Source: a virus. From it: a DNA stretch of 20,501 bases. Both the position numbers and the translations under genes were made by a program. This document shows positions 14,554 through 20,501 of the stretch, one piece after another (the first letter of the stretch is position 1; the number at the start of each line of letters is the position of its first letter). The notes under the pieces were generated by a model that saw only the letters and a list, made by a program, of their open reading frames with translations, was not told the origin of the DNA and ran no database searches. The stretch lies in the IMG/VR virus record IMGVR_UViG_3300042691_007027, positions 1 to 20,501 of that record. The stretch is one strand, 5' to 3'.

Positions 14554-15251
14554 TATGTCCTCGCCAGTTTGCTTACGAATAGAAGCCACATCCAGAGGTA
14601 TGCTATAAGGATTAGAGACGCTACGAGGTATGCTGACTTTTGCTGGAAGTCTCTTTTTTCCTCCTGCTGTTGCCATTTTTTATATCTCTCTTGAGCCTCT
14701 TGTTTAAGTCTAGCTTGTTCTTGTTCCTCTTGAATTACTTCTCTCATTTCAAATACAGAACTATATAAAGCACCCATCTCTGGAGGGCTGTGATACACCA
14801 TTGTTTCTCTAATGGTTATTTCTAATTCAGCCATTTGCTGCTGTGCCATCACTCGCTTAAGAGCAGCCTCCATATAGTTTTGATCAGGGTCGTATACGTT
14901 TCTAGACTTGTCCTCTTCTTCTCTTATGTGTGCAGCTAGTTGTTCTTGAAGTTTAAAAAACTCTGTTAAACTTTTGACGATGTCAACTTTAACTTGAGTT
15001 TCATTAACAGCAACATACTCAGCTTTCTTAGATTTAGCCACAGGTTTTTTAATTTGTGGCTTAGGCTTGCTACCAAAGAAACTAAGAAGCTGTTGCCAAA
15101 AACCATGCATCTCTTTACCAATGGCGACAACCTCATCAGCAGTGTTCTTAATTTCAATAAAAGATTCTTTGGCTTGTTTATAGAGTTCACACCCAGCTTG
15201 TATATTCTTGACAAGACCTGCTGCAAGTAGACAAAGGCTGATTGGATCAAT
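14553..15251 (-). CDS. Membrane-anchored coiled-coil protein, probable ATT start (232 residues)
   Basis: The frame is continuous from 15263 down to 14553 but has no ATG, GTG or TTG before the ATG at 15110. Upstream of that ATG the frame encodes IDPISLCLLAAGLVKNIQAG and on through KNTADEVVAIGKE, which joins directly to MHGFWQQLLSFFG and matches the MDP[IV][ST] beginning I know from phage membrane proteins of this type. ATT at 15251-15249 lies exactly where the Met would be and is preceded by AGGAG six bases away. So I extend the gene to 15251. The long middle is Gln/Glu-rich coiled coil (about 100-200), and a single span lies at the C-terminus (205-225). Role unknown; it is placed between fibres and lysis genes. 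The alternative is a start at 15110, or a sequencing error in an ATG. Confidence 0.75.
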   Translation of the reverse strand: MDPISLCLLAAGLVKNIQAGCELYKQAKESFIEIKNTADEVVAIGKEMHGFWQQLLSFFGSKPKPQIKKPVAKSKKAEYVAVNETQVKVDIVKSLTEFFKLQEQLAAHIREEEDKSRNVYDPDQNYMEAALKRVMAQQQMAELEITIRETMVYHSPPEMGALYSSVFEMREVIQEEQEQARLKQEAQERYKKWQQQEEKRDFQQKSAYLVASLILIAYLWMWLLFVSKLART

Positions 15252-15263
15252 TTTAAACTCCTA
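15249..15263 (-). promoter_or_regulatory. RBS and non-standard ATT start codon
   Basis: On the - strand, AGGAG at 15262-15258 is followed by six bases and then ATT at 15251-15249. The same six bases contain the stop TAA (15255-15253) of the preceding gene. A TTG at 15250-15248 is one base further along and out of frame with the conserved protein. The good RBS and the IDPIS reading argue for initiation at ATT. Confidence 0.55.
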
Positions 15264-15462
15264 TAAGTTTCTTTAAAAACTCAGCAGCAACACCGGGGCC
15301 AAATAGCACAGCCACCATTACAGCATACAAAAGATATTCAATCTTATTCATGCGTTTATCGCCTTCTTCAAAAGACTTCTGAATGGCTGAATATCGCTGA
15401 GCACACACTTCTTCGTGTGTCATCAACCTAGCTTCTGTTTCAGATATAAGTTTCTCACTCAT
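15253..15462 (-). CDS. Small membrane protein with one C-terminal span (69 residues)
   Basis: ATG 15462 overlaps the preceding stop as ATGA. The N-terminal 42 residues are a charged helix (EARLMTHEEVCAQRYSAIQK), followed by a hydrophobic segment (about 43-60, YLLYAVMVAVLFGPGVAA) and a short basic tail. The MTHEEVCAxRY signature and helix-plus-TM layout are common among small phage membrane proteins that resemble XhlA-type hemolysin/holin accessory proteins. A role as lysis accessory or membrane anchor is inferred. It lies immediately before the ATT-start gene; their junction is three bases after the TAA. Confidence 0.7.
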   Translation of the reverse strand: MSEKLISETEARLMTHEEVCAQRYSAIQKSFEEGDKRMNKIEYLLYAVMVAVLFGPGVAAEFLKKLIGV

Positions 15463-15677
15463 GGTGTACCTTTCAATGCCGCTACATCGGCTTGCAGTTG
15501 AGTGATGAGGGCTTGTTGCTGAATAATTAAATCTTGCATTGTTGGCTGTACTTGTATTAAAGATTGTTCAGCATTCCATGCAACTGTTGCCGCATCATGC
15601 ACTGCTTGTTCTTCAGCGGTGTACTCAACTTGAGTGACTACGCCTGTTTCGCAATTAACTACTGTTCTGTGTGTCAT
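15459..15677 (-). CDS. Small fibre-linked protein (72 residues), putative fibre chaperone
   Basis: ATG 15677 is three bases after the stop of the 234-residue fibre gene, with RBS AAGGA. N-terminal MTHRTVVNCETGVVTQVEYT is beta-hairpin-like, and the rest is helical with a Gln/Leu heptad region (QDLIIQQQALITQLQADVAA). The organisation resembles the short XkdW-like or fibre-assembly proteins that often follow tail-fibre genes. Function is inferred from position only. Its end overlaps the next gene as ATGA. Confidence 0.7.
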   Translation of the reverse strand: MTHRTVVNCETGVVTQVEYTAEEQAVHDAATVAWNAEQSLIQVQPTMQDLIIQQQALITQLQADVAALKGTP

Positions 15678-15680
15678 TTT

Positions 15681-16385
15681 TTATCCTTCATAAAGAATGT
15701 TGATACTGCCTGCGTCAAAAGTGTCAGTACCATTTACTGTGGTTATGCGAACGCCAGTTAATACTGATCCAAGGGTAACACTTCCACCACCTAATGCTGT
15801 AATAGTAGTTGCTACTTTCCCAATATGGGAGCTAATCCATATATTCCCACTTACATTTGTAAATGTCATATGACCAGAAAACACATATGCCGCATTATCT
15901 TGATACATAATAAAGCCAGCAGTTGAGCTAGTCGTATTCACGGTTGTCGCAATAACACTAGTAGTAGCTAAATATCCAGATGTTGTGTAAGTTGTTGAAC
16001 CAGTTCCAAGTTGAATCAATCTAAATGAAGTTCCACTTCCGCTAACCTCATTAAACATCACCGTAATTCGTTTAATCCAACTTGGCAAACTTGTGAAATC
16101 AATGCTTGTCCCTGATGTAGAGGCAACAGCAGTGCCAGAGGTAATAGTTCCTGATATACCACCTGTAACTGATAGCTTTGCGCCAGTTTGTGCTGTTGTT
16201 GTATTTACCAGCAAGTTACCGCTGGAGTCGATACGCATAGCCTCAACACCACCTTCAGAGAAAGCAATGGTGTCAGCGGCAGGGAAGAAGATACCTGTGT
16301 TTGCATCTGTTCCCCTGATAGCAGGGGTTGCGGCAGAACCATCAACATCGGATAGGCCGTCTGTGCCTGAAAGAATTAAACTCAT
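15681..16385 (-). CDS. Tail fibre/receptor-binding protein (234 residues)
   Basis: Starts at ATG 16385, ATGA overlap with the previous gene, with RBS AAAGGAG. Residues about 8-57 hold DGSAATPAIRGTDANTGIFF and AFSEGGVEAMRIDSSGNL, an N-terminal module typical of aquatic phage fibres. The remaining 130 residues form a beta-rich C-terminal domain (SWIKRITVMFNEVSGSGTSF ... TVNGTDTFDAGSINILYE), a widespread carbohydrate-binding-like fold at fibre tips. The protein probably contributes to host recognition. It lacks a long shaft, so it may attach to another fibre. Low Lys and high Ser/Thr/Gly content are normal for fibres. Confidence 0.85.
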   Translation of the reverse strand: MSLILSGTDGLSDVDGSAATPAIRGTDANTGIFFPAADTIAFSEGGVEAMRIDSSGNLLVNTTTAQTGAKLSVTGGISGTITSGTAVASTSGTSIDFTSLPSWIKRITVMFNEVSGSGTSFRLIQLGTGSTTYTTSGYLATTSVIATTVNTTSSTAGFIMYQDNAAYVFSGHMTFTNVSGNIWISSHIGKVATTITALGGGSVTLGSVLTGVRITTVNGTDTFDAGSINILYEG

Positions 16386-16618
16386 TGTTGTTCTCCTTTA
16401 TTTGCTGATGGCGGCGGTAAAGGCACGGCTTTGATGACTGCATCAGCAGGATCAAAATACCAAAAATCAGCCATTACTTTGTCAGCACAATCCAGCCAAT
16501 ACAAGGGTTCAGCTACACCAAAAATGTTTTCTGATGGTTCTGTTTGTGCAATACGGTATCCTGTTTTTCCGTCAAAGAAATTAACAGGTTCATTTGGACA
16601 AATTAATGCTTTTTTCAT
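16382..16618 (-). CDS. Small fibre-linked protein (78 residues)
   Basis: Start chosen at ATG 16618, with RBS GGAG seven bases upstream; a TTG at 16633 would add five residues inside the fibre gene. The sequence MKKALICPNEPVNFF followed by GYRIAQTEP and FGVAEPLYWLDCADKV is a recurrent small protein beside fibre genes in aquatic phages, with a conserved W-x-D-C and FWYFDP. No enzymatic motif is seen. Probable fibre assembly or attachment factor by context. It overlaps the next fibre gene as ATGA. Confidence 0.75.
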   Translation of the reverse strand: MKKALICPNEPVNFFDGKTGYRIAQTEPSENIFGVAEPLYWLDCADKVMADFWYFDPADAVIKAVPLPPPSANKGEQQ

Positions 16619-16619
16619 G

Positions 16620-17477
16620 TTAATACTCCACAATCACAACACCAGCCGCACCGGCTCTACCCGCAATAAAAGAGCCACTAGAAGTGTTTACACCCCCAGC
16701 GCCTCCACCGAATTGACTTCCCGCAGTAGAGGTTGGCGCATTCCCGCCCAAAAAACTATTCCCGCCTATTGAAAAATTAAACGGGCCATTGCTGGCAAAG
16801 ACACCTTGAAATCCAACAGAGCCTTTTATATTTAAAAGCCCCCCTGAACCAATACCACCAGAACCGCCAGCCCCAATCGCCCCATCAGCAGCCGCTGATC
16901 CCGCACCACCTGTGGCAGAAACAGTTGTAATAGATTGAGTACCTGAAGCAACACTACTTGTTCCACCAGTGCCACCGGAATTAGCGGCACCAGCCGCCCC
17001 AGCAATTCCACCAGCACCAACAGTTATGTTTAATGTATTACCAATTGTTAAACCAGAAAACACTTGAACTGCCGCACCCGCACCACCGCCGCCTCCAGAA
17101 ATACCATCGCTATCATTACTATTTCGTGTCGAACCAGACCCGCCACCACCAGCAACAAGCGTTACTTTAATTTTGGTAGCTGGAATTGAATATGAAGCAT
17201 TGGTTGATGTCAACACAACCATGTTGGAGAAGCCGCCACCAGCAGGAGCAGATGACACCCATGAAGTGCCGTCGGAAGTAAGTACGTTGTTGTTTGCGCC
17301 GGGCGAAGTCAATCCTGTACCACCTGAAGCCGCTGGAAGTGCGTTTGTCAGTGTGACAACTTGCCCTGATGAAACAGATACTGCCGTAGTTCCCGCAGTT
17401 TGAAGCGCCAACACGCCGCTGGTGTCAGCAGTTTGGACTAAACCAGCACTGGTGCTGGCATTGATTGTTACAGCCAT
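16620..17477 (-). CDS. Glycine-rich tail fibre/adhesin (285 residues)
   Basis: Start is ATG 17477, overlapping the preceding small gene as TAATG; a longer frame to 17567 would run through that gene and is rejected. Residues 1-100 form the fibre N-terminal module (MAVTINASTSAGLVQTADTS, then ASGGTGLTSPGANNNVLTSD). Residues about 130-285 are extremely glycine-rich (GGGGSGS, GGGGGAGAAV, GAGGSGGIGSGG), a glycine-rich domain found in phage adhesins such as those with poly-Gly II sandwiches. It ends GAAGVVIVEY, the usual terminus of this family. Probably binds a host surface receptor. Receptor unknown. Confidence 0.85.
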   Translation of the reverse strand: MAVTINASTSAGLVQTADTSGVLALQTAGTTAVSVSSGQVVTLTNALPAASGGTGLTSPGANNNVLTSDGTSWVSSAPAGGGFSNMVVLTSTNASYSIPATKIKVTLVAGGGGSGSTRNSNDSDGISGGGGGAGAAVQVFSGLTIGNTLNITVGAGGIAGAAGAANSGGTGGTSSVASGTQSITTVSATGGAGSAAADGAIGAGGSGGIGSGGLLNIKGSVGFQGVFASNGPFNFSIGGNSFLGGNAPTSTAGSQFGGGAGGVNTSSGSFIAGRAGAAGVVIVEY

Positions 17478-17638
17478 TATGTATTCTCCTCTGCTGGCTC
17501 TGGTGTATTGCCCTCTGCAAGCCACGCTTGAAACTCTGGATAGTCTGCTGTGCAAGTTAGACGACATAAACCATCATCGTCAATTCTGGCATAAATTTGT
17601 TCTGGCCCTGCGGTCAGCGGAAGCATTTTATAAATCAT
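17477..17638 (-). CDS. Small fibre-linked protein (53 residues)
   Basis: This short gene is not obvious from length alone but is clear from context: ATG 17638 overlaps the stop of the 402-residue fibre as ATGA, and its TAA overlaps the next ATG as TAATG. The product begins MIYKMLPLTAGPEQIYARID and ends WLAEGNTPEPAEENT. It resembles short phage proteins with an N-terminal beta hairpin and a WLAxGNTPEP tail that lie beside fibre genes (XkdW-like). Function is probably fibre assembly, inferred by position. Confidence 0.8.
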   Translation of the reverse strand: MIYKMLPLTAGPEQIYARIDDDGLCRLTCTADYPEFQAWLAEGNTPEPAEENT

Positions 17639-18843
17639 AGTTCAGCACTCCATTCAAGCCAAGTAGCTGTTGCTCTAAAGTAAAGGGTTGACCCTTGTCC
17701 AGCAGTAAGTCCAGAAGCAACAGTTGCAGTAATTTGAGAACCCCATACAGAAGCCGCTGAAAAAGCTGGGGCAACAGAACAAGTAGTTAGTGCGGCTTGA
17801 TATATTTCCCAATCAGAGGCTGTTCCGCTTGAGTTAAGTGCAGTTGGTCTAGTTCGCATAGTCACAGGAAAATTAATAAAATAACGTCCTGCCGTTGTTG
17901 ATATATTGTGACCCTCTGCAATTGGTGTGCTATTTGCAGGGGAAGTTAGTCTATAGTGATACCTTTGACACAAAGCCTCCTCAGTCCCATAAGGTCTGTA
18001 ATCAAAGCTAGTCGCTATTGAGCCTTTTTCAAACTGTACGCCTGTGATGTAGAAGGTTGCGCCAGAGGTGGCGATTAACGATGTTGAACCTGTTGCGCCA
18101 TCAAGGTTTGCCGCCGCCCATGCACCAGCAGTTCCAAGGCGACTAGAGCCAGAGCCAACGTTAAAAGTTAAAGTTATTCCAATGCCAGTAGTGGTAAGCC
18201 ACGTTCCGGTGGTGTCACCGGAAATGGTCACACTTTTTTGCTCGTAAGTGTTTGCGGAAGAAATCGTGAAGGTAAACGGGTATGCCCTGCTTCCATCTGA
18301 GTTTTTGAGTGCGCCGCTAAATGTTCCGGTCAAACTTGATCGAACCCAAAAAGAAACAGTTACGGTTTGGGCGCTTGCTGTGCCCCAAGCTAGATCAGAG
18401 ACGTTTAAGCCTTCTATTGATTGTGCAAAAGTGTATACTTGCGTTGAACCAATAGATGCATCTGCGGTTGTTACTGTAACAAGCAACGAATTGACAAAGC
18501 CTGTTGGAGCAGTAGTGCTTTGCTGGACAGTAAACACGCCATCAGTCGCCTGCCCAACCGCCCTCCATCTGTCTACTGTGTATGTTTGGGTTGCGCTGTT
18601 GATTGTCACCGCCGCCGCCGCATTCCTTTGGTCAATCACCATTGCACCATTGATGATGCGGTTCTTGAAGCCATAGTAACCAGTGGTTGTACCTGTACCG
18701 CCTTGGGCTTCTGTTACTGTTGTGCCTGATTGCAGTATCGTGCCAGTCGTTGCTGGCAAAGTAAGCGTAGTTGTACCCGCTACCGCTGGTGCGGAGATGG
18801 TTACTGCACCACTTGTATCGCCGTTAATTACTATGCTTGCCAT
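17635..18843 (-). CDS. Tail fibre protein (402 residues) with carbohydrate-binding-like domain
   Basis: ATG 18843, with AAGGA RBS just after the preceding stop. The N-terminal 55 residues are a short fibre module (MASIVINGDTSGAVTISAPA, then TVTEAQGGTGTTTGYYG). Next comes the block GFKNRIINGAMVIDQRNAAA and YTVDRWRA, widely found in phage tail fibres. A beta-sandwich region (about 100-270) ends ITGVQFEKGSIATSFDYRPY, a hallmark of carbohydrate-binding-module-like fibre domains. The last 120 residues are another beta-rich tip (RYFINFPVTMRTRPTALNSS). It likely binds host surface glycans. There is no depolymerase motif that I can recognise. Confidence 0.88.
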   Translation of the reverse strand: MASIVINGDTSGAVTISAPAVAGTTTLTLPATTGTILQSGTTVTEAQGGTGTTTGYYGFKNRIINGAMVIDQRNAAAAVTINSATQTYTVDRWRAVGQATDGVFTVQQSTTAPTGFVNSLLVTVTTADASIGSTQVYTFAQSIEGLNVSDLAWGTASAQTVTVSFWVRSSLTGTFSGALKNSDGSRAYPFTFTISSANTYEQKSVTISGDTTGTWLTTTGIGITLTFNVGSGSSRLGTAGAWAAANLDGATGSTSLIATSGATFYITGVQFEKGSIATSFDYRPYGTEEALCQRYHYRLTSPANSTPIAEGHNISTTAGRYFINFPVTMRTRPTALNSSGTASDWEIYQAALTTCSVAPAFSAASVWGSQITATVASGLTAGQGSTLYFRATATWLEWSAEL

Positions 18844-18852
18844 GATTTTTCC

Positions 18853-20501
18853 TTATTGAACGACCCAACGTGAGCCAGATGTAACTGTGACAACCACACC
18901 GCCACTCAAGGTAATTGGCCCTGCTGACATCGCCGAATACCCTGCCGCAATTGTGTAGCTTGTTCCTACTGTTTGGCTGTTCACCACAATACCATTCAAT
19001 GCAACAGGCACTGACGCTTGAAACTCACCAGTGCTTGGCTTGTACAACAGCTTGGTGTTGCCCGTGAACACAGTGGTTGGTGTTCCTGTTGTTGCGTCTG
19101 CGAATATTGGGAAAAGGTTAGTGGCAGTGGTTGTATCGTTGGCTAAGGATGCACCAGAAACAATTGCAGCCCACGAAGCTGTAGTTCCGTTGGTGGTTAA
19201 ATACTTACCTGAATTAGATGTCTGGCTTGGTGCAAGTGCATCAAACGCTGCTGTTGCGGTTGTTTGTCCTGTACCACCACTAGCAATAGCCAATGTACCA
19301 CCAAGACTTACAGCACCTGTGGTAGCTGTGTTTGGAGTAAGACCTGTACTACCTGCACTAAATGAAGTTACACCACCTGTTGATGCAGCCCACGCTGCTG
19401 TTGTGCCATCACTTGTAAGTACATATCCATTTAAGCCTATGCCCAAGCGGGTTGAACTATTGCTGCCATTACCAAGAATTAAATCACCAGTAGTGGTTAT
19501 GGGAGACAAAGCATTAAAAGCCGCAGACGCAGTTGTTTGTCCTGTACCACCATTTGCAACAGGAAGAGTTCCTGTTATGCCAGTAGATAAAGGTAGGCCA
19601 GTGGCGTTAGTTAAGGTGGCTGACGAAGGTGTTCCTAAAGCGCCACCATTAACCACAAAAGCGCCAGCAGAACCTACGTTAACAGCTAAGGCTGTAGCTA
19701 CACTAGTGCCTAAGCCACTGACACCAGTGGATATAGGAAGATCAGTGGCATTGGTTAGTGTGGCTGATGTTGGTGTTCCCAATATAGGAGTAACCAGCGT
19801 TGGGCTAGTGGCAAACACCAAAGACCCAGATCCTGTTTCATCTGTCACCGCAGTAATTAAGTTTGAAGAAGAGGGGGTTGCTAAGAAGGTGGCTACACCA
19901 GCACCTAAACCGCTAATGCCTGTAGATACTGGAAGACCTGTTGCATTAGTTAAAGTGGCTGACGATGGTGTGCCTAAAGCTGGAGTGACAAGTGTTGGGC
20001 TGGTGGCAAATACTAATGAACCACTACCAGTTTCGTCTGTTACAGCGGCAGCTAAGTTAGCTGAAGAAGGGGTGGCTAAGAGGGTTGCAACGCCTGTTCC
20101 CAATCCACTAATACCTGTTGAAACAGGAAGACCAGTGGCATTGGTAAGAGTTACAGAAGTGGGAGTTCCTAACACTGGTGTTACTAATGTTGGACTAGTT
20201 GACATCACAACATTGCCAGTGCCTGTAATGGCATTACTCACTAGCCCTTTAGAGGCATCAGTGAATACGGCTTGAGAAGCTGTTAAAGAAGATAGAATGG
20301 GCTGTGCTGTTAATGTAGCTACACCAGTGACACTAAGTGTGCCACCAATAGAAGCATTACCAGCTAGATAAAAGTCTTTGAATTTTAAAGAACTTGTGCC
20401 TAAGTCAACAGTGTTTGTAACCCTAACCCCAAGCACAGACGCAGAAATTGTTACATCTTGGACAGGGCCTAATGCAAGGATGGGAGCACCCTCTCCAGAA
20501 G
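18853..20501 (-). CDS. Tail fibre with 65-residue shaft repeats, 5' end outside the window
   Basis: The frame is open to the right edge, so the N-terminus is missing; the GTG at 20436 is internal. About 548 residues are visible. They start with a SLKFKDFYLAGNASIGGTLS region, typical just after the collar or head of a fibre, then three 65-residue repeats (starting SPTLVTP and containing TNATGLPVSTGISGLG). Two GGTGQTTA[ST]AAF units with DGTTAAWAA and NGTTASWAA follow, and the C-terminal region ends SGGVVVTVTSGSRWVVQ. These are classic beta-helical or triple-stranded shaft repeats of phage fibres. It is probably the main shaft-bearing fibre, onto which the other fibre proteins may attach. Confidence 0.88.
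   Translation of the reverse strand, partial: SGEGAPILALGPVQDVTISASVLGVRVTNTVDLGTSSLKFKDFYLAGNASIGGTLSVTGVATLTAQPILSSLTASQAVFTDASKGLVSNAITGTGNVVMSTSPTLVTPVLGTPTSVTLTNATGLPVSTGISGLGTGVATLLATPSSANLAAAVTDETGSGSLVFATSPTLVTPALGTPSSATLTNATGLPVSTGISGLGAGVATFLATPSSSNLITAVTDETGSGSLVFATSPTLVTPILGTPTSATLTNATDLPISTGVSGLGTSVATALAVNVGSAGAFVVNGGALGTPSSATLTNATGLPLSTGITGTLPVANGGTGQTTASAAFNALSPITTTGDLILGNGSNSSTRLGIGLNGYVLTSDGTTAAWAASTGGVTSFSAGSTGLTPNTATTGAVSLGGTLAIASGGTGQTTATAAFDALAPSQTSNSGKYLTTNGTTASWAAIVSGASLANDTTTATNLFPIFADATTGTPTTVFTGNTKLLYKPSTGEFQASVPVALNGIVVNSQTVGTSYTIAAGYSAMSAGPITLSGGVVVTVTSGSRWVVQ
19612..20196 (-). repeat. Three 195-bp repeats encoding fibre shaft units
   Basis: Equivalent bases (for example the GGxGTxAC of the VTP codons) recur at 20177, 19982 and 19787, exactly 195 bases apart, giving 65-residue units. 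The first two units are very similar in protein sequence. The third diverges after its first half, where VSGLGTSVATALAVNVG replaces the LLATPSS segment. A fourth partial copy (ALGTPSSATLTNATGLPLST) follows. Synonymous differences between units show they are not recent duplicates. Confidence 0.9.

Noticed and set aside
14966-15250. 94-residue frame starting at TTG 15250
   Set aside because: It has a good RBS but covers the N-terminal coding of the 232-residue protein in another frame, and its translation looks random after 30 residues. The IDPIS frame continues into the conserved membrane protein.
16832-17020. Leu/Val-rich frame on the - strand inside the glycine-rich adhesin
   Set aside because: It is an out-of-frame reading of GG codons; no RBS and no context.
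19031-20275. Long open frame on the + strand (414 codons)
   Set aside because: It is antisense to the fibre repeats; its Val/Pro/Ala pattern repeats in step with the fibre's 195-base units, and it has no RBS. It is a by-product of fibre codon usage.
1-20501. tRNA genes, CRISPR arrays, integrase, transposase or insertion sequence
   Set aside because: No T-loop GTTCRANTC within a cloverleaf setting, no regularly spaced short repeats with spacers, and no recombinase or transposase motifs were seen on either strand.

Overview
The window looks like a piece of a tailed double-stranded DNA bacteriophage that infects a Gram-negative host, of a kind common in aquatic metagenomes. Genes are packed tightly and mostly overlap by 4-5 bases (ATGA or TAATG junctions). 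The contents are virion proteins, tail-fibre genes and a lysis cassette. The Gram-negative host is inferred from a spanin pair, which is needed only when there is an outer membrane. No capsid, portal or terminase gene lies in the window, so the phage's morphology and genus cannot be fixed.

Layout. On the + strand, positions 1-1464 hold the end of a metabolism or replication module: the C-terminal part of a class II (B12-dependent) ribonucleotide reductase, a small PD-(D/E)XK-like protein and a 61-residue protein resembling ribosome modulation factor. These three are linked by ATGA overlaps. A 325-base convergent gap (1465-1789) follows. It has no clear terminator but contains a protein-like stretch that may be a decayed gene. 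From 1790 to the right edge everything is on the - strand and reads right to left as one apparent operon.

In transcription order the - strand operon holds: (a) four fibre-like genes (18853-20501, 17635-18843, 16620-17477, 15681-16385), the last three each followed by a tiny overlapping gene that may be a cognate chaperone; (b) small membrane proteins (15253-15462, 14553-15251, 14386-14553); (c) a lysis cassette with an EF-hand two-TM holin candidate, an i-spanin with a nested o-spanin, and an M15 peptidase endolysin; (d) an HEXXH mini-protein and a 192-residue protein; (e) large virion proteins of 891, 71, 166, 518 and 1841 residues. The 1841-residue protein carries a YHGS-centred segment resembling ADP-ribosyltransferase domains of phage polyvalent proteins.

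Most notable points: a probable ATT start codon decided by a strong RBS and an N-terminal MDPIS signature; the ADP-ribosyltransferase-like segment in a large virion protein; a perfect EF-hand fused to a holin-like hairpin; the three fibre plus mini-gene pairs, one mini-gene being only 53 residues; and a six-copy 22-residue repeat in the 891-residue virion protein. No tRNA, CRISPR array, insertion sequence or integrase was seen.
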